64,000 nt of DNA from Rubrivivax sp. (GTDB taxonomy: Bacteria > Pseudomonadota > Gammaproteobacteria > Burkholderiales > Burkholderiaceae_C), in contig JAUXRG010000031.1 of assembly GCA_030681795.1 (NCBI GenBank), positions 89,547-153,546 on the forward strand. The letters run 5' to 3'. The first letter of the stretch is position 1. Each line of letters begins with the position of its first letter. The position numbers and the translations under genes are program-made. Below, piece after piece: positions 20,403 to 27,519 of the stretch. Below the pieces are notes generated by a model that saw only the letters and a program-made list of their open reading frames with translations, was not told the DNA's origin and did no database searches.

Positions 20403-20464
20403 GCGCAAAAACAACAAAGGCGGTTTGCGGGTCGCCTCGAGGGGTGGCCTACACTGCCGGCGCC

Positions 20465-23074
20465 ATGCCACCCGACCCACTCCGCGGCGCCCTGCTCGCG
20501 CTGCTGCTCACCTGCGCACCGCTGGCGCAGCCGGCCGGGCCGGCTCTGCGGCTGCACGTGCCCTCGCCCGACTGGCGCGACCAGATCATCTACTTCGTGG
20601 TCACCGACCGCTTTGCCGACGGCGACGCCGCCAACAACGACCAGGGGGCCGGCGAGTTCAAGGCCGGCGACCCCAGCCGCTACAACGGCGGCGACCTGGC
20701 CGGGCTGGTGCAGCGCCTGGACTACATCCGCGGGCTGGGGGCCACGGCCTTGTGGATCACCCCGCCGGTGGCCAACCAGTGGTTGAATCCGGCCGGCAAC
20801 TACAGCGGCTATCACGGCTACTGGGCCGAGAACTTCATGCAGGTCGACCGCCACCTGGGCACGCTGGCCGACTACCAGCGGCTGTCGCACGCGCTGCACT
20901 CCACCGGCATGTACCTGGTGCAGGACATCGTGGTCAACCACATGGGCAACTATTTCACCTACCGCGACCGCTGGGCGGCCGGCGACCCGGCCCGGGGCTG
21001 GGAAGCCCACGACACCTCGCCGCCCGTGCCGCGGCCCTCGCAGCCGCCGTTCGACCGCAACGACCCGCGTGACCCCGCGCAGCGGCGTGCCGGCATCTAC
21101 CACTGGACGCCCGACATCACCGACTACGGCGACCGCAGCCAGGAGCACGGGTTCCAGATGGCCGGGCTGGACGACCTGAATACCGAGAGCCCGGTGGTGC
21201 GCGCGGCGCTGCGCCGCAGCTACGGCCACTGGATCCGCGAGGTCGGCGTCGATGCGTTGCGCATCGATACGGCGTTCTACGTGCCGCCCGAATATTTTGC
21301 CGACTTCATGGGCTCGACGGACCCGCGAGCGCCCGGCATGGCCGAGGTGGCGCGGCGCACCGGGCGAAAGCAGTTCCTCGCCTTCGGCGAAGGCTTTGGC
21401 ATCGACAAGCCCGGCGAGGATGCGCAAAGCCGCAAGATCGAGCGCTACATGACGGGCCAGGGCGGCCGGCCGCTGCTGCCGGGTATGCTCAATTTCCCGC
21501 TCTACGGCGCGCTGGGCGACGCCTTCGCCCGCGGCCGCCCCCCGGCCGAACTGGGCCGGCGCATCGAGGCCACGATGACCCTGCACGCGCGGCCGCACCT
21601 CATGCCCAGCTTCGTCGACAACCACGATGTCGACCGTTTCCTGGCCGGTGGCAGCGAGGCCGGCCTGCGCCAGGCGCTGCTGGCCTTGATGACGCTGCCG
21701 GGCATCCCGGTCATCTATTACGGCACCGAGCAGGGCTTCACCCAGCCCCGCGCGGCGATGTTCAAGGCCGGCTGGGGCTCACAAGGGCGCGACCACTACG
21801 ACACCGGGGCGCCGCTGTACCGCGCCATCGCCGGGATGAGCGCGCTGCGCCGCGAACACCGCGTGCTCTCGCGCGGCGTGCCCAAGCTGCTCCAGGCCAA
21901 CGAAGCGCGGCCCGGGGCGCTGGCCTGGCGCATGGATCACGAGGGCGAGGCCGCGTTCGTCGTCTTCAACACCGCAGACTCGGAAACCTTGCTGCCGAAC
22001 CTGGCCACCGGCCTGCCCGAAGGCGCCGTGCTCGAAGGCTTGTTCGGGCTGGACGGCCGGCCGGCCGAACTCGTGGCCGGCCGCGCCGGCCGATTGAGCT
22101 TGCGCCTGCCGCCGCGCAGCGGGCAGGTGTGGCGGGCGACGGGCCGCCGCAACCTGCCCGCCGCAGCGGCCGCAGCCGCCGCCAGCCTGACCCTGGACCT
22201 GCCCGCCGCGGCGCGCCTGGAGGGCGACTTCGGCGTGTCGGGTCGCGCCGAGGGAGTGGCGCGGCTGCAGCTGGTGGTCGATGGCGACCTGGCCACGGCG
22301 CAGCAGGTGGTGCCGAACGCCGACGGCCGCTGGCAGGCCGTGGTCGACACCGGCGCCATGGCCGACCCCGATACGCGGCACAGCGTCAGCGCCTGGGCCG
22401 AAGGGCAGGCCACCTCGGAGGCGCGCAGTTTCCAGGTCGTGCGCGCCTGGCGTGAACTGGCCGACGTGACCGACCCGCCCGGCGACGACGCCGGGCCGGC
22501 GGGCCGCTACGTTTATCCCACCGACCCGGGCTGGGGCGCCCACCGGCAGATGGACCTGCGCCGGGTTCGCGCCTGGGGGTCGGGCGGCGCGCTGCGGCTG
22601 GACCTGACGATGAACGAGGTCACGCAGACCTGGAGCCCGGCCCACGGTTTCGACCATGTCGCCTTCACGGTATTCATCGAGCTGCCGGGGCGGCCTGGCG
22701 GGGCCACGGTCATGCCACTGCAGGGTGCGCAGCTTCCCGCGGGCATGCGCTGGCACCTGCGCTTGCGCGCGCACGGCTGGTCGAATGCGCTGTTCTCGGC
22801 CGAAGGGGCTTCGGCCACGCAAGAGGGCAAGCCGGTCACGCCGGCGGCCGGCATTCGGGTGGACCGCGCCGCGCGGACCGTGAGCTTCACGCTGCCGGCG
22901 GCTGCGCTCGGTGGCCTGGGCTCGCTCAGCGGCGTGAAGATCTACGTGACGACCTGGGACTACGACGGCGGCTACCGCCCGCTGGCGCCCCTGCCGCAGC
23001 CGTTCGCCATCGGTGGCGGCCCGGCGGACGGGGTCAAGGTGATGGACGACAGCCCCGTCATCACGCTGCCCTGA
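20465..23074 (+). CDS. Exported GH13 alpha-amylase with C-terminal glucodextranase-like domain
   Basis: 869 residues from the ATG at 20465. There is no obvious ribosome-binding site, so translation may be leaderless or start at the upstream in-frame GTG (20444). Signal peptide at residues 1-22. GH13 core: IIYFVVTDRFADGD, DIVVNHMG (I), ALRIDTAFY (II, Asp268), AFGEGF (III, Glu309), FVDNHDVDR (IV, Asp388). Residues about 560-660 are a beta-sandwich. The last ~200 residues (DVTDPPGDDAG ... KIYVTTWDYDGGYRPL) look like the C-terminal domain of glucodextranases and amylopullulanases, thought to bind surface or sugar. Divergent from the TonB receptor, so likely co-regulated with it. Confidence 0.88.
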   Translation: MPPDPLRGALLALLLTCAPLAQPAGPALRLHVPSPDWRDQIIYFVVTDRFADGDAANNDQGAGEFKAGDPSRYNGGDLAGLVQRLDYIRGLGATALWITPPVANQWLNPAGNYSGYHGYWAENFMQVDRHLGTLADYQRLSHALHSTGMYLVQDIVVNHMGNYFTYRDRWAAGDPARGWEAHDTSPPVPRPSQPPFDRNDPRDPAQRRAGIYHWTPDITDYGDRSQEHGFQMAGLDDLNTESPVVRAALRRSYGHWIREVGVDALRIDTAFYVPPEYFADFMGSTDPRAPGMAEVARRTGRKQFLAFGEGFGIDKPGEDAQSRKIERYMTGQGGRPLLPGMLNFPLYGALGDAFARGRPPAELGRRIEATMTLHARPHLMPSFVDNHDVDRFLAGGSEAGLRQALLALMTLPGIPVIYYGTEQGFTQPRAAMFKAGWGSQGRDHYDTGAPLYRAIAGMSALRREHRVLSRGVPKLLQANEARPGALAWRMDHEGEAAFVVFNTADSETLLPNLATGLPEGAVLEGLFGLDGRPAELVAGRAGRLSLRLPPRSGQVWRATGRRNLPAAAAAAAASLTLDLPAAARLEGDFGVSGRAEGVARLQLVVDGDLATAQQVVPNADGRWQAVVDTGAMADPDTRHSVSAWAEGQATSEARSFQVVRAWRELADVTDPPGDDAGPAGRYVYPTDPGWGAHRQMDLRRVRAWGSGGALRLDLTMNEVTQTWSPAHGFDHVAFTVFIELPGRPGGATVMPLQGAQLPAGMRWHLRLRAHGWSNALFSAEGASATQEGKPVTPAAGIRVDRAARTVSFTLPAAALGGLGSLSGVKIYVTTWDYDGGYRPLAPLPQPFAIGGGPADGVKVMDDSPVITLP

Positions 23075-23093
23075 GCGCGTCCCGGCCATGAAA

Positions 23094-23121
23094 AAGGGCG
23101 GGAGCGCAGGCGCCCGCCCTT
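23094..23121. terminator. Bidirectional rho-independent terminator
   Basis: AAGGGCGGG (23094-23102) pairs perfectly with CCCGCCCTT (23113-23121), with A5 on the left flank and TTCTT on the right. It separates the convergent amylase (ends 23074) and the small Lys-rich protein (ends 23143). Confidence 0.8.
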
Positions 23122-23142
23122 CTTGACTACGGATGGCGAGGC

Positions 23143-23319
23143 TTACTTCTTGTCGCTCTTCTTCGTCTCGTCCTTCTTGGCCTCGGGCTTCTTGGCTTCG
23201 GCCTTCTTCGCCGCGCTGGCGGCCGGCGCCGCACCCGCCGGCACCGGGCCGGCCGTCGTCATGGCCAGGGCACTCGAGGCGAAGGCGATCAGGATCAGGG
23301 AGCTCAGCAGCTTGGTCAT
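23143..23319 (-). CDS. Small exported Lys/Ala-rich protein
   Basis: 58 residues from the ATG at 23319. Residues 1-20 are a signal peptide (MTKLLSSLILIAFASSALA). The mature part is a short Pro/Ala linker and then a repetitive KKAEAKKPEAKKDETKK tail with strong positive charge, probably unstructured or helical in contact with nucleic acid or lipid. AAGACCCACCC precedes the ATG, with a weak ribosome-binding site. Similar tiny Lys-rich exported proteins are common in Burkholderiales and have no known function. It may be co-transcribed with the glucokinase gene just upstream. Confidence 0.65.
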   Translation of the reverse strand: MTKLLSSLILIAFASSALAMTTAGPVPAGAAPAASAAKKAEAKKPEAKKDETKKSDKK

Positions 23320-23499
23320 GGGTGGGTCTTTCAAGGAGTGGAAGGAATGCGTCGGCTCGAAGGGGCCGGATGCATAACGCGCACCCGGCGCCACCGTTGA
23401 CCGAACGCCTGCCCGCGCCAAGGGCGGCTCAGCCTTCGCCACGGAGGGCTCGGGCCTTCGCTGGCGCAGGCCCTGCGCAGGCAGGGCCTCGCGTCCCGC

Positions 23500-24552
23500 T
23501 CAGCGGTTGCGTGGCGCCAGCGCCGCCGCGGCGCCCGAAAGCGCCACCAGGGTGTCGGTGATGAGTGCCGTGGGGATCGCCCGCAGGTAGGGCTGGAAAC
23601 GGCCCTTGGCTTCGAAGCGTTCGCGAAAGCGGGACTCGAAGAAGCGCTCGCCCAGCCGGGGCACGATGCCCCCTCCGATATACACGCCGCCGCGCGCGCC
23701 CAGCACCAGCGCCACGTTGCCGGCAAAGCCGCCGAGCAGCGCGCAAAAGGCGTCCAGGCTGCGGCTGCAGACGTCATCGAGCCCGGACAGGCCGCGCTCG
23801 ACGATCTCGCCTGCACCCAGCGTGTCTGCCGGGGCCCCGAGCACGGCCGCCACGGCGCGGTGGAGCACGGGCAGGCCGATCCCGGAAAGCAGCCGCTCGG
23901 CCGAGACATGGGCGTACTCGCGCCGCACCACGGCCAGGAGCTGGCTTTCGAATTCGTCGGCGGCCGACAGGCTGGCGTGCCCGCCTTCACCGGGGACGGC
24001 CACCCAGCCCTGGGCCGTGGGCAGCAGCCCGGCCACGCCCAGCCCGGTGCCCGGGCCGATGACCGCGAGCGCGCCGCGGGCGGCCGCATCCGGCCCGCCC
24101 GCAAGTGCCGGGCCGATGACCCGCACCTGGGTGGGCCTGAGCCGCGGCAATGAAAGCGCCAGGGCCTCGAAGTCGTTGAGCACCCGCAGCTGGTCCAGGC
24201 CGAGCTCGCCGCGCGTGGCCTCGCATGAGAAGGCCCAGCCGCTGTTGGTCAGTTCGATGTGGTCGCCGCCCACGGCCGTGGCCACCGCGAAAGCCCCGGC
24301 GCGAGGGGCCCGGTAGGCGGGCCCCAGGGCTTGCGCCAGGCCGGCCAGATAAGCCTGTGCCGCCTGCGCCGGGCCGCGGTGGTCGGCACCGCGCAGCGTG
24401 GCCACATGGCTCACTTCGGCGGCACCCTCGGCCAGCCAGCCGAAGCGGACATTCGTGCCACCGATGTCTGCCAGCAGCCAGGGGCGCGGCCATGCGGGCG
24501 CCGGGCGCACCGCCTCGGGGCCGCATTCGCCCGCGGGGTTCGCCGCCGTCAT
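23500..24552 (-). CDS. glk: Glucokinase (ROK-independent, Glk type)
   Basis: 350 residues from the ATG at 24552; an in-frame TTG at 24633 would add 27 residues. Phosphorylates cytoplasmic glucose with ATP. Glk family signs: LLADIGGTNVRFGW (phosphate-binding), VLNDFEALALSL (catalytic Asp), GPGTGLGVAGLL, PGEGGHASL and GGVYIGGGIVPRL. A paralogous glucokinase domain is encoded divergently at 24852. The 299-bp region between the two starts has two HexR-like operators, one next to each gene. In the glucan locus its role is to capture glucose released by MalQ and the amylases. Confidence 0.92.
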   Translation of the reverse strand: MTAANPAGECGPEAVRPAPAWPRPWLLADIGGTNVRFGWLAEGAAEVSHVATLRGADHRGPAQAAQAYLAGLAQALGPAYRAPRAGAFAVATAVGGDHIELTNSGWAFSCEATRGELGLDQLRVLNDFEALALSLPRLRPTQVRVIGPALAGGPDAAARGALAVIGPGTGLGVAGLLPTAQGWVAVPGEGGHASLSAADEFESQLLAVVRREYAHVSAERLLSGIGLPVLHRAVAAVLGAPADTLGAGEIVERGLSGLDDVCSRSLDAFCALLGGFAGNVALVLGARGGVYIGGGIVPRLGERFFESRFRERFEAKGRFQPYLRAIPTALITDTLVALSGAAAALAPRNR

Positions 24553-24647
24553 CCGCAGGGCCCGCCGGCCCCAAGGGCATCCTGCGCCCGCCTCGCCCGC
24601 ACTGCCATCATCTAGCTCCACCTGAACCGGCAAATAGTCTCTGGAAC

Positions 24648-24662
24648 GGTAGCAAAACTACA
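24648..24662. promoter_or_regulatory. HexR-like operator upstream of glk
   Basis: GGTAGCAAAACTACA: one mismatch in the first base of the TGTAG-N5-CTACA palindrome. It is 95 bp upstream of the chosen glk ATG and 14 bp from the alternative TTG start, suggesting the transcript starts just below it. Confidence 0.5.
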
Positions 24663-24737
24663 GCTGTGAAACAAGGGTTCAAACGCGGAATGCCGGGAAC
24701 GGAAACTTCTTTTCCAAGCTGCGCACCAGGGATAACC

Positions 24738-24752
24738 TGTAGTCAAGCTACA
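24738..24752. promoter_or_regulatory. HexR-like operator upstream of the glk-hexR fusion
   Basis: TGTAGTCAAGCTACA, with symmetry extending to 19 bp (24736-24754, CCTGTAG/CTACAGG). It lies 99 bp upstream of the fusion-gene start, as expected for autoregulation. It differs from the malQ-side site only in the fourth base of the five-base centre. Confidence 0.6.
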
Positions 24753-24851
24753 GGTACTGAGTCGCTATAGGCCATAGGCACTGGCCTGGCCCGGCGCGCC
24801 TCTTGCACAATCCGAACCTGCCGGCGCTGCCGTCAGCCGCCCAGGAACATC

Positions 24852-26768
24852 ATGACGCCGTACTCCAGCCCGCGCCTGCTTGCCGATATCGGCGGGACTT
24901 ACGCCCGCTTCACCCTCGAGACCGCGCCCAGCGTCTTCGAGCAAACGGCCTCGCTGCGTTGCGCAGCGCACGCCGATTTCCATGCCGCCGTAACCGCCTA
25001 CCTGGCCGGCCTGCCGGCCGACGGCGCCCGGCGCATCGAACACGCGGCCATCGCCATCGCCAACCCGGTCGAGGGCGACGACGTGCGGATGACGAACTAC
25101 CACTGGCAGTTCTCCATCGAGCAGATGCGCCAGCGCCTGAACCTGGAAACGCTGGTGGTGGTGAACGACTTCACCGCGCTGGCGATGGCGCTGCCGCGCC
25201 TCGCGCCGGGCCAGCGTCGCCAGGTGGGCGGCGGCGCGGCGCGCGAGAACAGCGTGGTGGGGCTGCTCGGTGCGGGCTCGGGCCTGGGGGTGAGCGGCCT
25301 GATCCCCGCGGCCGACGGCTACGTCGCGCTGGGCACCGAAGGCGGCCACACCGCCTTCTCGCCGCGCGACGAGCGCGAGATCGCCATCCTGCGCCACGGC
25401 ATGCGCCAGCACCCCCATCTGTCGCACGAACGGCTGCTCTCCGGCCCGGGGCTGGAGCTCATCCACCGTGCCCTGAGCGAGCGCGCCGGCCTGGCCCCGC
25501 AAGCGCTGGCCGCGCCCGAGATCACGCGCCGCGCGCTGGAGGGCAGCGACGCGGTCTGCGCCGAAACGCTGCAGGCCTTCTGCCTCATGCTCGGCACGGC
25601 GGCGGCCAACCTCGCCGTGACGCTGGGCGCCTTGGGCGGCATCTATATCGGCGGCGGCATCGTCCCCCGGCTGGGCGAGTATTTCGACCGCTCGGGCTTT
25701 CGCGAGCGCTTCGAGGACAAGGGCCGCTTCAGCGACTACGTCAAGGGCATTCCGACCTATGTGGTGACGGCCGAGCAGGCCACCTTCATGGGCGCCTCGG
25801 CGATCCTGGCAGCACAGCTGCTCACGCTGCGGGTCGACCCCGGTTCGGCCCTCCTGGGGCAGGTCCAGCGCAGCCGCGACAGCCTCTCACCGGCCGAGCG
25901 GCGCGTGGCCGACCATGTGCTGGCGCACCCCCGTTCGGCGCTCTCGGACCCGATCGCCGAAATCGCGCGCTCGGCGCAGGTCAGCCAGCCCACGGTGATC
26001 CGCTTTTGCCGCTCGCTGGGTTGCGAGGGCTTGTCGGACTTCAAGCTGCGGCTGGCCTCGGGCCTCTCGGCGACGGTGCCCTTGACGCACACGCAGGTCA
26101 CGGGCGAGGACTCGATGCTCGAGCTGGGCGTGAAGGTGCTGGGCAATACCGCTGGCGCCATCCTGCAGGCGCGAGAGCAGCTCAACCGCGACTTGCTGCG
26201 GCGCGCCACCCTGCTGCTGGCCGAAGCCCGGCGCGTCGAGTTCTACGCCGTGGGCCACTACGGCGTGGTGGCCGACGACGCGCAGTTCAAGTTCCTGCGC
26301 TTCGGCGTGCCCTCGGCCAGCATCACCAACCCGCGGCTGCAGCTGCTGACGGCCGGGGTGCTGCAACCCACCGACGTGGCAGTCATCATCAGCAGCCATG
26401 GCCGCGCCGAGGAGTTGCTGGCCGTGGCCGACGTGGCGCGCAGCCGCGGCGCCGCGGTGGTGGCCATCACCGCCAGCCACTCGCCGCTGGCGCGCAAGGC
26501 CGATGTGGCGTTGATCGTCGACCATGCGGAGGACGTGACCACCCAGGTGCCCATGGTCAGCCGCATCCTGCACCTGCTGGTCATCGACATCCTGGCCGTG
26601 GGCGTGGCCATGCGGCTGGGTCAGGACGGCCTGCCCGCGTTGTTGCAGGGGGCCGCCGGTGGCCTGCCGGACAGCCCCGCCGAATCCACCCTGCCAGCCA
26701 CGCTGCGCGCCGGCCCGGGCATACGCACCGCCGGGCCGCTGGCGCGGCTGACATCACACAGCCGCTGA
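24852..26768 (+). CDS. glk-hexR: Bifunctional glucokinase / RpiR-family (HexR-like) transcriptional regulator
   Basis: 638 residues from the ATG at 24852 with AGGAAC upstream. Residues 1-325 are a complete Glk (LLADIGGTYARF, VVNDFTALAMAL, GAGSGLGVSGL, EGGHTAF, GGIYIGGGIVPRL). Residues about 340-420 are an RpiR helix-turn-helix (LSPAERRVADHVLAHP ... VSQPTVIRFCRSLGCEG). Residues about 465-600 are a SIS sugar-phosphate domain (VEFYAVGHYGVVADDAQFKF ... VAVIISSHGRAEELL). Such fusions are known in Burkholderia. HexR senses 2-keto-3-deoxy-6-phosphogluconate in other bacteria, so this protein could both make glucose-6-phosphate and sense its downstream product. The palindromes in this window are its probable operators (inference). 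Confidence 0.93.
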   Translation: MTPYSSPRLLADIGGTYARFTLETAPSVFEQTASLRCAAHADFHAAVTAYLAGLPADGARRIEHAAIAIANPVEGDDVRMTNYHWQFSIEQMRQRLNLETLVVVNDFTALAMALPRLAPGQRRQVGGGAARENSVVGLLGAGSGLGVSGLIPAADGYVALGTEGGHTAFSPRDEREIAILRHGMRQHPHLSHERLLSGPGLELIHRALSERAGLAPQALAAPEITRRALEGSDAVCAETLQAFCLMLGTAAANLAVTLGALGGIYIGGGIVPRLGEYFDRSGFRERFEDKGRFSDYVKGIPTYVVTAEQATFMGASAILAAQLLTLRVDPGSALLGQVQRSRDSLSPAERRVADHVLAHPRSALSDPIAEIARSAQVSQPTVIRFCRSLGCEGLSDFKLRLASGLSATVPLTHTQVTGEDSMLELGVKVLGNTAGAILQAREQLNRDLLRRATLLLAEARRVEFYAVGHYGVVADDAQFKFLRFGVPSASITNPRLQLLTAGVLQPTDVAVIISSHGRAEELLAVADVARSRGAAVVAITASHSPLARKADVALIVDHAEDVTTQVPMVSRILHLLVIDILAVGVAMRLGQDGLPALLQGAAGGLPDSPAESTLPATLRAGPGIRTAGPLARLTSHSR

Positions 26769-27362
26769 AGCGTCGGGTTCGAGGTCGAGCCACAGCGCCT
26801 GGCCTGCCAGCGTCAGGCCCACGCTGGCAAGGTGCAGCGGCTCGTCGCCTTGCGTGGGATGCAGCACCCACAGGCCATCGGCGCCCTTGCGGTGCAGATC
26901 GCAGCGCTGGCGCTTCACGTCGACCAACAGGTACTCGACCAGGCTGGGCAGCTGGCGGTAGTCGGCGAACTTGTCACCCCGGTCGAAGGCCGCGGTCGAT
27001 GGTGAGAGCACTTCGGCCACCAGGACGGGCTCACGCTTGATCAGCCGGTCGGCAGCGTCGGCGACGCTGCAGGTGACCATCAGGTCGGGGTAGAAGTAGC
27101 AGTCGGCCGCTTCGACGCGCAGCTTCACGTCGAGGCCGTAAACGCGGCAAGGGCTGCCGCGCAGGTGCTGGCGCAGGGCGATGTACAGGTTGCCTGCCAC
27201 GGTGACGTTGCGATCTTCGCCACCGGTCATCATGAAGACCTCGCCGCGAACGAACTCGTGCCTGACCGTCTGGCCCTCATCCCAGGCCAGGAATTCGTCC
27301 GCGCTCATGTGGCGCTTTTCAAGTGCATATCCCACTCGAGGCTCCGACACAGAATGGCTCAT
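26754..27362 (-). CDS. Uma2-family (DUF820) putative restriction endonuclease
   Basis: 202 residues from the ATG at 27362. Family signs: MSADEFLAWDEGQTVRHEFVRGEVF, then the PD-(D/E)xK-like core YFYPDLMVTC ... VLVAEVLSPSTAAFDRGDKFADYRQLPSLVEYLLVD. The Asp after YP, the Glu in AEVLSPST and the Lys in DKF are the candidate catalytic residues. The family is abundant in cyanobacteria and scattered in Proteobacteria; a nuclease fold is clear but cellular roles are mostly unknown. Its 3' end overlaps the convergent glk-hexR by 15 bp. It stands alone, with no methyltransferase or toxin partner. Confidence 0.85.
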   Translation of the reverse strand: MSHSVSEPRVGYALEKRHMSADEFLAWDEGQTVRHEFVRGEVFMMTGGEDRNVTVAGNLYIALRQHLRGSPCRVYGLDVKLRVEAADCYFYPDLMVTCSVADAADRLIKREPVLVAEVLSPSTAAFDRGDKFADYRQLPSLVEYLLVDVKRQRCDLHRKGADGLWVLHPTQGDEPLHLASVGLTLAGQALWLDLEPDASAAV

Positions 27363-27400
27363 GTCACCAGTTTAGGGGGCGGGTCGATAGAATGCGAGCC

Positions 27401-27490
27401 CTCCCGAGGAGCGTTGCAACGGCCGCCAGTGCCGCCAGGCTCGGGGCGATCCGGGGCCTGTCGCGGCCCCACCGCAACGGCGCTCACCCA
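27401..27490 (+). promoter_or_regulatory. S-adenosylhomocysteine (SAH) riboswitch upstream of metH
   Basis: The run CCCGAGGAGCGTTGCAACGG ... CCAGGCTCGG ... CGCTCACCCA matches the SAH-element consensus. Visible pairings: CCCGAG (27403-27408) with CTCGGG (27440-27445); GAGCG (27409-27413) with CGCTC (27481-27485), an interleaved pairing giving the pseudoknot; GTTGC with GCAAC (27474-27478); and the variable hairpin GGGGCC/GGCCCC (27453-27458 with 27465-27470). SAH binding normally turns expression on, which fits methionine-cycle genes. Confidence 0.9.
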
Positions 27491-27519
27491 CTCCAATCGT
27501 GACCCTGGGTGACCGCCGC

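Larger units (their letters stand above)
20123..20464. promoter_or_regulatory. 342-bp divergent promoter region between TonB receptor and alpha-amylase
   Basis: No gene is seen here. It carries one good HexR-like palindrome (20388-20402) and one weak one (20224-20238), each nearer one of the two divergent genes. AT-rich patches around 20220-20240 and 20385-20412 stand out against the high-GC surroundings and are the likely promoters. Confidence 0.55.

Noticed and set aside
24553..24633. TTG start of glk at 24633
   Set aside because: The added 27 residues are low-complexity and precede the conserved Glk start; kept only as an alternative because the operator lies just upstream.
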